Below are positions 34,001 to 42,041 of a DNA stretch of 64,000 bases, one piece after another. The DNA comes from Fragilariopsis cylindrus CCMP1102 (taxonomy: Eukaryota > Bacillariophyta > Bacillariophyceae > Bacillariales > Bacillariaceae). Position 1 is the stretch's first letter. Every line of letters starts with the position of its first letter. A program made the translations under genes and the position numbers. Location of the stretch: contig FMBT01000289.1 in assembly GCA_900095095.1 (NCBI GenBank), positions 186,001-250,000 on the forward strand, given 5' to 3'. Below the pieces are notes generated by a model, which was given only the letters and a program-made list of their open reading frames with translations, was not told the DNA's origin and searched no databases.

Positions 34001-37000
34001 TGGTAGTCCGATTCAACATGGTAGGATTTGTAGATGACTCAACATGCATCACAGGTGGAGCTAAAAACGACACAGTAGAACAGCTATTGGCAACGATGAA
34101 AGAAGACGCTCAACTATGGCACGATTTGCTATGGTGCTCTGGAGGCAAACTCGAACTACCAAAATGCGGATACCATGTAATACATTATGATTTCAACGAC
34201 GATGGAACCCCCAAGATGCTACATAGCCCAGGCGAATCAATAACACTACAGAATGAACACGGAAACGACGTCGAGATAAAAGCGAAGAACATATTCCAAA
34301 CAAGAACAAACCTAGGACATGACAAAGCTCCAGGAAGCACCGGAAGAATACAAACAGAAAAACAAATAAGAAAAGGATCTAAACTCGCAGACGCGATAGG
34401 AAAATGCGGATGTACAAGATCAGAATCAAGAATGTTATACGAATCAGTATGGAAACCAGCAATAGAATACGTGATTCCACAATCATTCCTATCAGACAAA
34501 CAATTAATATCAATAGAAAAAGCTAGCATGCCACAAATATATGCAAAATGTGGGTTCAACAGAAACACAGCAAGAGCAGTACTCGCAGGACCAATAGAAC
34601 TAGGAGGAGGAGGATTTACACCCTTGAAAGTAACGGCAGGAGCTGGATACGTAACACACTTTCTGAAGAACTGGAGAACAATCACGGAAGACATAGGAAA
34701 ACACACACGGATCGTGTACGCATGGACAGCGTACCAAGCAGGCGTAACTTTTCCCCTATTCGAAGATACGAAAACAGAAATACAATATGTAAAAGGAAAA
34801 GTAATACCAGCAACAAGAAGATTTCTCAGCGAGATCGACAGTAAGATTCATCTAGACAATACATTCATACGACCAAAATTACGCAGCAACGACGTAAGCA
34901 TCATGGATAGAGCAATAACAATGGAATTAACAGATATACAACTGGAAAGAATCAATTGCGTACGGATGTTCCTAGGCATAATGTATTTAAGCGAAATATG
35001 CACAATATCAGGCAGGTACATAAGAAAAGGAATCTTCAACAACACACACAAGACGAAAGTATACAACGTAACAATGTTAAAACCAAAACAAAAGGCACCA
35101 AATAATCGTAGTTGGAGACTCTGGAAAAGAGTGTTACAAACGTTTACCATTAACACCATTACAAACAACAGCAGAAAACTCATCACACCACTCGCAGAAT
35201 GGACCAACAACCACAGTAAATCAGGCAGATGGGAAACATATCAAGCACATGACAAGAAAATATACAAATACAAACAGAGTCAAGAAGGAACAACAGAATA
35301 CTGGGAACAATACGCAAAACACGGAACCATATTAAGACTGGAAAAAGACATAGAATATACGAAGTTCTCGCCGTCGGATGGTACACCAATTGAGACAGAA
35401 ACAATATCAAACGGAAATTCGCACTGCAGTACGATAAATGAAATAAGAAAAGAAGAGCAACAGAATATAGCGTACGGACCGATGGTAAATTGGGACAATT
35501 TCCTAACATCACAACCAACTTGGATCCAAGCACTATTGGAAGATGTAGAATTCTACACAACTGAAGACGGATGGCCTGACTTTTATGAAATCGCAGAAGA
35601 ACTTAGGAAACATGGACATCTAATTTGTGTTTCAGATGGGTCAGTAATCTTTCACAACATGAGTTTTGGCTGGGTACTAGCAACACCGACAGGAAAGAGA
35701 CTAGTAGGATCAAAAGGCCCTTGCAACGGAAGAGGAAATTCATTACGAGCAGAGGGAGCAGGGATGCTGTCAGCAACAGTATTCTTTTCAATCATGGTAA
35801 CAGAATTAGGATTAGACGAATTTAAGGTCAAATGCATATCAGACAATGCTGAATTGATAAGAAGATGTAAAGCACATCTGCATTACAAAGATTCATTCCC
35901 CAATGAAACTCTCCGATCCGAGTACGACATAACAGAACAGATTTATAAGACACAACATGACCATAATATCAAAGCAACATTCCATTGGGTAAAGGGACAT
36001 CAAGACAATAACAAGGATAAAGAAGATCTCTCATTAGAAGCCCAACTAAATATCGAAGCAGATGAATTAGCAGGTGAATACCAAGACGAACACGGAAAAT
36101 ATAGACCACTAGTGAATATGCTACCAAGCTGCCCGGCTATGCTATCAATACACGGAATAAGCGTGACAAGCAATTACAGAAAACAACTGATAAAAGCGTA
36201 TGTAGAGCCAGAATACATAGGATATTTAATGAGACGATTTGACTGGAACGAAGAAATAGTACAGATAATTTCCTGGAAAAGCCTATCACTCGCAGTACAA
36301 CGAATACAACGAGACGTTCTTCTGACAAAAGTATGCAATGACCTCCTTCCAACAGCAGTAACGCTACATAAGATGCGATACCAGAACAACGACACATGCG
36401 TCATGTGTAATCAACGTGAAACTAGAGATCACATCATGCTATGCACAAGTCCTTCACGGATCAAATGGAAAAGAAAACTAATAGGATCAATGAGAAAGCG
36501 ACTAGAATATCTAGAAACAGAATTCGAGATAAGAGAAGGAATGTGTACGGCAATAGCCGAGTGGCTTGAAACTGGAACAGTTGATGAAACCAATTACCCA
36601 CCTCGATTCACTCGAGCAATCACATCACAGAACATGATAGGATGGAGACATCTATTCGGAGGCAAACTATCACAAGAATGGTTAAAATTACAAGAAGAAA
36701 GCAAGAGAAAGACCAAAGGACACAAAAGAAACAGTTTTGTATGGGGAGCATCAATAATAGAAGTTATACTATCGAACTTTATTGAACTATGGGAATTACG
36801 GAACGAAGAAGTACATGGTAAAACAGAGGAACAACAAGAAAGAACAAGAAAAGCTAAATTAATGGTCGAAGTACGCAGACTAAATGCAATGCGACCCAAT
36901 GCAAGACCAAGCGACGAATGCCTATTCATTGATAAAGAGGATGAATTCATAGAAAAATCATCGGCGAAGACAATAGCAACATACATCAGCAGCCATAGAA

Positions 37001-37107
37001 GGGCAATCATCAACAGCGTTAAGAAATGGGCAAAACTATCGTACACAGGAGTGCAACAATCAGTCAGTGGGCATCACCAACAACAGCGCAGAGACAATGG
37101 AACGTAA
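31042..37107 (+). CDS. Retrotransposon ORF2: endonuclease, reverse transcriptase, RNase H
   Basis: 2021 aa from the first ATG; the frame is open from about 30812, so translation may begin earlier by frameshifting. Domains in order follow. The endonuclease (31399-32200) has CNPNGI, YSEVN, IIIGDWNEE, RTIDFVL and GDHRGYYF. A Lys/Glu-rich linker follows. The reverse transcriptase (33200-34190) has motif A NFDNDATACYDR, motif B GTGQGSTNSP and motif C FVDDS at about 34027, with the catalytic Asp residues present. RNase H (35613-36090) has VSDGS, LRAEGAG, CISDNAEL, WVKGHQD and IEADELAG. A zinc motif C-x2-C-x7-H-x3-C (CVMCNQRETRDHIMLC) lies at about 36400. The enzyme nicks the target and copies the element RNA in place. 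Confidence 0.92.
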   Translation: MPRILARYYQRKEHGRIMAILEEQERYREDNDDESQSSHLSTNTEYTNEMDTTDTEEQYEINTTRTTRKTPIMRIRGGAEEEEKNGENDGQDERFALEELNDDEAEPMGGRMDEPKLPGMIRISGCNPNGIRADQVESQLQHSLDLNIDIQCYSEVNTNFLRTDMRQQFFEKTKKMDRTSRSIWGTSLYTTDSEFKPGGTAIISTGKSASRVKKSGTDKLGRWTYQILDGQGNKDVLIISVYQCCKRPTNPNGATSYHQQEVLLSEMDRTDTDPRRNFFHDIKTFIKGIIDKDNVETTPIIIGDWNEECKGTSTSQKLCNEFGLVNVFNRIHPDHKEFKTYLRGSRTIDFVLTTPDIADRVTNFVYEPFLYRLKGDHRGYYFDISEQHLFGNKKENPFDPGGRSLSSKNRKSTATYLKAVNKHLLANNVYERMKKLLASDEPNHEEAERLDREMTQACQHGENKCKKIRLDYWSVEIHTLKRKLSVWCQFKRRIIKKLPSAPLIARANSIGIKLQENNTMTEIDNEIQTTRAAVKKVHKKSAEMRDEWLLEAANIAEDEDKAKKAKLIRQKRKEEKKSRAFRQLKYERERIINGSGITRLQVPKSWPTFEEYDDDQEYNLEDPKTTNPKDNNQWREETCPKEIEFLLRLRNQRHFGQAETDGTPFTTESMKHKFNWNATTQQAELVLKGEYADEEISKITRLLLDNMTRITELDEPAKYITRKDFKGKFKSWRESTSTSPSGRHLGHYKALITTIDPTLGEDVRKTYTDIQTDISDCYITLINYAIKHRYSYERWKTIVNMMIYKEEGNIKIHRLRVIHLYEADLGFLWGIKWGQAMKKAVKEKSLHQGQYGGLPGRDCTSLTYLEELRFDYSTLTRYPLANFDNDATACYDRILCSVSSLAGRKYGIHKDIIFIHAQTLEEAEYKLKTSTKISDTSYKHCIKFPIHGTGQGSTNSPMIWCFISSVLFESHNEKAHGMLFESPAGDMVVRFNMVGFVDDSTCITGGAKNDTVEQLLATMKEDAQLWHDLLWCSGGKLELPKCGYHVIHYDFNDDGTPKMLHSPGESITLQNEHGNDVEIKAKNIFQTRTNLGHDKAPGSTGRIQTEKQIRKGSKLADAIGKCGCTRSESRMLYESVWKPAIEYVIPQSFLSDKQLISIEKASMPQIYAKCGFNRNTARAVLAGPIELGGGGFTPLKVTAGAGYVTHFLKNWRTITEDIGKHTRIVYAWTAYQAGVTFPLFEDTKTEIQYVKGKVIPATRRFLSEIDSKIHLDNTFIRPKLRSNDVSIMDRAITMELTDIQLERINCVRMFLGIMYLSEICTISGRYIRKGIFNNTHKTKVYNVTMLKPKQKAPNNRSWRLWKRVLQTFTINTITNNSRKLITPLAEWTNNHSKSGRWETYQAHDKKIYKYKQSQEGTTEYWEQYAKHGTILRLEKDIEYTKFSPSDGTPIETETISNGNSHCSTINEIRKEEQQNIAYGPMVNWDNFLTSQPTWIQALLEDVEFYTTEDGWPDFYEIAEELRKHGHLICVSDGSVIFHNMSFGWVLATPTGKRLVGSKGPCNGRGNSLRAEGAGMLSATVFFSIMVTELGLDEFKVKCISDNAELIRRCKAHLHYKDSFPNETLRSEYDITEQIYKTQHDHNIKATFHWVKGHQDNNKDKEDLSLEAQLNIEADELAGEYQDEHGKYRPLVNMLPSCPAMLSIHGISVTSNYRKQLIKAYVEPEYIGYLMRRFDWNEEIVQIISWKSLSLAVQRIQRDVLLTKVCNDLLPTAVTLHKMRYQNNDTCVMCNQRETRDHIMLCTSPSRIKWKRKLIGSMRKRLEYLETEFEIREGMCTAIAEWLETGTVDETNYPPRFTRAITSQNMIGWRHLFGGKLSQEWLKLQEESKRKTKGHKRNSFVWGASIIEVILSNFIELWELRNEEVHGKTEEQQERTRKAKLMVEVRRLNAMRPNARPSDECLFIDKEDEFIEKSSAKTIATYISSHRRAIINSVKKWAKLSYTGVQQSVSGHHQQQRRDNGT

Positions 37108-37246
37108 CAATTCAATAAGAAGAGATAGACTGATTAATGATGGGAGAAAGAAAGAAAGACGAAGGCGGAGACGACTGGCCGCGAGATCAACGACAAGACA
37201 GATATCAATATCTGGATTCTTGTCTTTAAATAACATAGATTAAGTG

Positions 37247-37262
37247 GTGCCCTTCGGGGTGC
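37247..37262 (+). other. UUCG-capped hairpin in the retrotransposon 3' UTR
   Basis: GTGCCC, loop TTCG, GGGTGC, a six-pair stem including G-U pairs that can be extended by three pairs. It lies 80 bp before the 3' end of the element. LINE reverse transcriptases often recognise a 3' stem-loop, so a priming role is plausible but inferred. Confidence 0.55.
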
Positions 37263-37342
37263 TGCATGTTCGTGCTTATGTATGTGGCCATAGCAGTCCA
37301 TCATATCGGAACAGTACAAAAATTAGATATTTATATTATTAT

Positions 37343-37361
37343 TACTATTAAGTTAGTGACA
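37343..37361. repeat. Right target-site duplication of the non-LTR element
   Basis: A 19 bp copy identical to 27989-28007. It immediately follows the TTA-rich tail of the element. Confidence 0.9.
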
Positions 37362-37847
37362 ACTTTTTCTTTCTTCTTTTCTTCGGTCACGCATTATTAT
37401 TATTTTTGTGACTTAAGGGGTGTACACTATTTTGGGTTGCTTTTCCCCCCCTTTCTTCAAAACCTTTCGGTCGATATTACATTTATTTCTTCAACGTTTA
37501 CTATTTTTTGAACAACAGCTAGTTTGCTACGTACGAGTGCTTTTAGCAGCAATAAAGCTTTACTAGAATATCTAGAGTAACTAGCTAGTAGAACAGAACA
37601 GTAGAGTAGATCATTATTTGTATACAACAATCTTTTTTTTTTACCATATCCATAGACTTTTGTTTTACAAATTTCATTTTGAAAAGGGAACGAGTGAATG
37701 AATGAATGAATGGTTCACCATTAATATTCAAGGTAACAAAAGAAGTAGCAAACGAAAGAGGAATAAATGAACAAAAGAAAGGGTGCGTGTGTGAGAGAGA
37801 GAAATTACATCAAGTTGATGACATTGGCTTTCTGAATGTTGTTGTAC
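37362..37847. other. Intergenic region after the retrotransposon
   Basis: About 490 bp of host DNA that was contiguous with the sequence left of 27989 before insertion. It contains a GAATGAAT run near 37695 and a T-run near 37632. No gene is seen. Confidence 0.5.
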
Positions 37848-39179
37848 TTATATAGCCCGCCCCGACTGCCCGCTACCGATGCTGCTGCTGCCGGCAGACC
37901 CCAACAACATGCTGGCTAAAAAGAAAAGAAGAAAGGTATCATTTGTTTGTACTACAAGTACTAAAACTTACCATGTATTGGCACAACTACTAGATGCAAT
38001 TTGTTGATATTTTGGATTGCATGCTAATGCAGTAACACCAACATCAGATTTATCATTTCCATTTCCCTCTCCGTCTACTGTTAATTGTTTTACAACTGAT
38101 CCTGATTGAATATCATATACATCAATAGTACCAATATCATTTCCCATTAATACTGATTTACCATCCGGTGTGAAGCAACTAACTGTACCTTTACTTGTTG
38201 TTGATAATGATTTAGATGGTTCAAATATACGTTGAATTGTACCTTCGTATCCATCAATAATTAGTGCTACACCTTCTTTGGATTGACATAATATACGATC
38301 ACCTGTTGAATCAAACTCCACCTTATTTATTGTTAATGATGATGAAGCATCATTGGATAATGGATTATTGGTGATACGATGTATTTTCATGGCATCCTGA
38401 ATTGCTTGGGTGGTTATTTTCCATTCAGAAAAGGCACCACCACCATAATTACGTGCATCATATAAATTAATATAATGACCTTCATTTTTTGGCATTTCTG
38501 CCACAGCACAAAATACCATACCCGAAGCATCAAATACCGCATGGGTATTTTGACCAGAACTTCCACCAGATCCAATTTTATCAGTAGGTAAATCTAATTT
38601 GGCCATACATCCAGCCTGTTGTAAATTCCATAATCGTATACTACCAGATGTATCACTGGAACTGGATAAAAACATATCTTCGGTGGGACAGAAACTAATA
38701 TCATGTACATTCGTTGTATGACCACGAAATTTACGAACTATTTTATTATCATATAAACTCCAATATTGAATGGAATTTTGTTTTTTACCGGCTGATAAAA
38801 CACAATAATCATTATGACTACCGAGTAGTATTGAGGGGGAAGACAGCGGAAAATAACGGAACGAGAAAATATATAAATGCGTTAGACGAAGAGAAAGACC
38901 AAAAGAAAAAAAACTACGGAGGGGGCATTACGAGGCTGAAATAATGTATTAAACTTACGTTGCAGATATAACTGATACACCTTCTCGTTCACATGAAAAG
39001 GTTGCTTTTGTTTTTCCGGTCTGGATTGAATCAATTAATGTAATTTTTGAATTATCTTCGGTCGCCACAAATAAATGTTGTCCATCATTATGATAATTTA
39101 ATGATGATACTTTATTACCATTATGTGATATTGAGGAACCAATTCCTGGTGTATTCGGTACAGATGTGGAAAAATCCAT
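37848..39179 (-). CDS. WD40 protein of the WDR82/Swd2 family, three exons
   Basis: Exons on the minus strand are 39179-38959, 38817-37972 and 37911-37848, about 376 aa. Joins are SAT-HNDYCVL (GTAAGT donor, CGGTAG acceptor) and CANT followed by a short last exon, whose acceptor choice is less certain. Repeat units match WDR82/Swd2 in order: NSIQYWSLYDNKIVRKFRGH, FLSSSSDTSGSIRLWNL, INLYDARNYGGGAFSEWKI, then a DGYEGTIQRIF blade, SCFTPDGKSVLMGNDIGTIDVYD, and NPKYQQIASSSCANT. In yeast and animals this protein is a subunit of the Set1/COMPASS histone H3K4 methyltransferase and of 3'-end processing or phosphatase complexes, in the nucleus. The equivalent role here is by homology. Confidence 0.83.
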
Positions 39180-39903
39180 TTTTTCTTTTGTATTTCTTTT
39201 TCTTTTTTAATAGTATTACTTTTATTTTATTGCTTATTATTATTGTTAGTAATAGTTGAAAGCGTGCGGCTACTGCTAATTCTGATAGAGTGTCGTTTCT
39301 TTTGTTTCAATAACATATATAAGTGAATGGTCAGTTTGAAGTTAGTTGTTTGGTCCTTGCCACGCCATTGTCGATTGGAGGGATGGTCTGTCGTGTTGTT
39401 GGTTGTTTGTTTGTTTGTTTGTTTTGTTTTGTTTTGTTTTGTTTTGTTTCATCAGTTACGCTCTCATGTCGCGTTGCGTGTGTCGTGCTGTGAGATGTGC
39501 GCGGTAGAATCGACGACGTACGGACGATCTAACTTGGACAGACTTAGTGCTAAATAGTTCAAATCAAGCAAGCAAGAAATCTTTAAGGCGCGATTTATTC
39601 TTACTATCAATTCATTCATTTTAAAAAAAGCATTGAAGAGATGAGAGAAAAAGGCAGAAAGGTATCAGGTAACTTTGACAACGATTAACGACGAGTCGAC
39701 TGTGGTAGCAAAAACCCGACGAGTTGTTAGCAAAAATAGCATCACTAATATCACGTCTTCAAATACTTGTCACCGGATCATCCTCTTCGTCAATTAGCAT
39801 TCCTTTATATATACATCCATCGGTTGAGGAAGGACACAGGCAGGCTGGCACAAGCACAAGCACAAAAAGAACAAACAACAACAACAACAACAACGACAAC
39901 AAG
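39180..39903. promoter_or_regulatory. Divergent promoter region of the WDR82-like gene and HA gene D
   Basis: About 720 bp between divergent starts. A TTTATATATACA stretch at about 39804-39815, some 90 bp before the HA gene D ATG, is a TATA-like candidate. A GTTTT pentamer array lies at 39418-39448. An open frame extends from gene D into this region but only through a non-ATG codon at 39724. Confidence 0.45.
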
Positions 39904-41436
39904 ATGAGTCATCGCATGATGAGAGAAGAGAAGAAGAAGAAAAAAAAGATAATTGCGGGATGCAGAATCAACAACGAGGAGGAAGAGGAAGACTACGATT
40001 CTAGTGATGACGAGGCAGTCGAACGAAGGATGCATAAAAATAATAATAACCGCGCTAATGCTGCTGCCGGAATGAATGGAAAAGAAAAAGAGAAGGGAAA
40101 GAATAACACGAAGAAAAAGAAGAGAATTATAATGGGCCCGAATAATGATAATGGTAACGAAGATGATGATGATACCTGTCGCGAAATACGACACAAAATT
40201 GCAACAACTCGTTTGAGGAAGAAAACACGACACAATGAAAGAAACAATGATGAGTCTAGCAGTAGAAAACGAAAACATTGTTGTGATGATGATGATAAAA
40301 ACGATGACGACGATGATGACAATGATGATGATAGTGCACGTAGTAGTAGTAGTAGTCACAAATGTAAACGAAAACCCTCTCGCCGATCCGTTATTGACAG
40401 TATGGACGATACTGATGACGAAGACACTGATGATGATGATGATGATGATGATGATATTTATGACTACCCTGATAGTGATGATGATGTTGATGACGATAAG
40501 ATGGTAGACGACGATGATGACGATGATGACGACGATGACGACGATGACGACGACGAAGATCGTTTTCCAGAAAACGATAATTCTTTGCACGATGATCGAC
40601 CACTTGTTTCTGCAGAAGACGAAGATATAATTTCGGACTATTTGTATCTAACATTAGAACAAATGAGTCCATGCGTCTTAATGGAAGCTGACCGTGTGGG
40701 TTGTTACAAGGGAAGAAAGGTCGGATTTCCTGGTTTGGCATGTAAACACTGTGTTGGTCAAGTGGGATGCGGACGGTACTTCCCCGCGTCGGAGGTTTCT
40801 CTTTCACAAACCACTACGTCCCAAACGATTATGAATCACGTTCGTAATTGTCATCGTTGTCCGATGGAGATTCGTGAGAATTTGGAATTAATGAAGCATG
40901 CAAGGATGGGCCCGGATGGCAAACGCTTAGACAAACCCAAACATGGTGGACGTAAGGTATTTTTCCGTCGTTTATGGTGTCGGATTCAAGGTATTCCTAT
41001 CGATGAGGCGAGGGAGGGAGGGAAAGTATATAATGAAGAATGGATGAACATGTTTCAAAAACTGGTTGAATTCAAGAAGCAACATAAAAATACTATAGTA
41101 CCAAGAAAATATGACGAAGATCCGAAGCTTGGATATTGGGTTTGTACTCAACGTGAAGTATACAGAAAAGATAAGCTACTTCCGAATCGATACACCCTTC
41201 TGAAATCGATTGGTTTTGAATGGGATGGATCAAAAGTAAAAAATCAGCAACTATGGATGGGTATGTTTCAAAAACTCGTAGAATACAAAGAGCAACACAA
41301 AAACACCATGGTGCCAAGCTGTTATGATGAGAATCCTAAACTCGGAAGGTGGGTTACTTCTCAACGTAGGATCTATAAAAAGGATGAGCTGGATCTGAAT
41401 CGAGTCGATCTTTTGAATTCAATTGGGTTCTTTTGA
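39904..41436 (+). CDS. HA-repeat protein D with a Cys-rich finger (two HA domains)
   Basis: 510 aa from the ATG at 39904 (MSHRMMREEKKKKKK). The N-terminal half is extremely acidic (poly-Asp) with Lys/Arg patches. It lacks the GNWC modules of the other HA proteins. Instead residues 240-340 carry a Cys-rich domain: VGFPGLACKHCVGQVGCGRYF, SLSQTTTSQTIMNHVRNCHRCP, then EIRENLELM. I know this layout from many diatom proteins; it is probably zinc-binding and is unnamed here. Two HA domains complete the protein (WMNMFQKLVEFKKQHKNT and WMGMFQKLVEYKEQHKNT). It is followed in tandem by HA gene E, with which it shares 3' flank sequence. A nuclear DNA-binding role is inferred. Confidence 0.83.
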   Translation: MSHRMMREEKKKKKKIIAGCRINNEEEEEDYDSSDDEAVERRMHKNNNNRANAAAGMNGKEKEKGKNNTKKKKRIIMGPNNDNGNEDDDDTCREIRHKIATTRLRKKTRHNERNNDESSSRKRKHCCDDDDKNDDDDDDNDDDSARSSSSSHKCKRKPSRRSVIDSMDDTDDEDTDDDDDDDDDIYDYPDSDDDVDDDKMVDDDDDDDDDDDDDDDDEDRFPENDNSLHDDRPLVSAEDEDIISDYLYLTLEQMSPCVLMEADRVGCYKGRKVGFPGLACKHCVGQVGCGRYFPASEVSLSQTTTSQTIMNHVRNCHRCPMEIRENLELMKHARMGPDGKRLDKPKHGGRKVFFRRLWCRIQGIPIDEAREGGKVYNEEWMNMFQKLVEFKKQHKNTIVPRKYDEDPKLGYWVCTQREVYRKDKLLPNRYTLLKSIGFEWDGSKVKNQQLWMGMFQKLVEYKEQHKNTMVPSCYDENPKLGRWVTSQRRIYKKDELDLNRVDLLNSIGFF

Positions 41437-42041
41437 GACAGAATCAGCGAAATGAAAGTAAAGTAAACGGCAATTATGTAATTATGTAGCAACGACGACC
41501 AACAAGTTAGCGTATGAAGCAGTATTCAACATTTTACCATTAGGTTTATAAATTGAATATTATGTATTTAGACGCAATCATCCCGGTCATATATTGACTA
41601 GTACATACGGGTAAATTACTGGCATTGTGCAGAAAAAAGGATAGACTGTATATAACTATAATTTATATATATATCATCATTATCATAAGCATATATTCCT
41701 CTGGGTGCCGATGAATCAGGTCATTGTTCTCCTACTGTATTTGTTTCATACCGGAGCAATAAAGTTTTTTTATCGTTGACAACGTATCGGGCCTCTGGAT
41801 CGTCCTGTACGCGTGTAGCTTTTTGGTACTGAGTTAGGTCTCTTTAAATGTACATATATATCGAAGCGCGGACGAATCCTTCCTTCCTTCTTGAAAATGC
41901 CATTCGATACTGTAAGGACGACACCTCTCTCAACACACATACCTCTAACCTTCTGAAGATATATAAACACCCACACATCGACACGTGTAGCAAGGAGAGA
42001 TAGAGAGACTAATATTGAGGCCAAGGCAGAACGATAACAAA
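41437..42041. other. Intergenic region between HA genes D and E
   Basis: 605 bp. The motif GGTAAATTACTGGCATTGTG near 41610 recurs with two changes in the 3' flank of gene E (about 43969). A TATATATAT run lies at 41668. It should contain gene D's terminator region and gene E's promoter. Confidence 0.5.

Larger units (their letters stand above)
28008..37342 (+). mobile_element. Full-length non-LTR (LINE-type) retrotransposon, 9.3 kb
   Basis: A two-ORF element bounded by a perfect 19 bp direct repeat. The 5' UTR is short (28008-28133), the 3' UTR is 37108-37342, and the element ends in a TTA/TAT-rich tail rather than poly(A). There are no LTRs. ORF2 holds an apurinic-type endonuclease, reverse transcriptase, RNase H and a C-terminal Zn motif, so it belongs with RNase H-bearing LINEs. 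Similar reverse transcriptases with a CYDRI motif A and GTGQGS motif B are, from memory, common in diatoms. Both ORFs are intact and the duplication is perfect, so insertion looks recent. Codon use is very adenine-rich compared with host genes. Confidence 0.92.

Noticed and set aside
37943-37968. A premature end of the WDR82-like gene at the exon 2 frame stop
   Set aside because: A GTAAGT donor sits just before it and a polypyrimidine-AG acceptor follows, so a short third exon is more likely.
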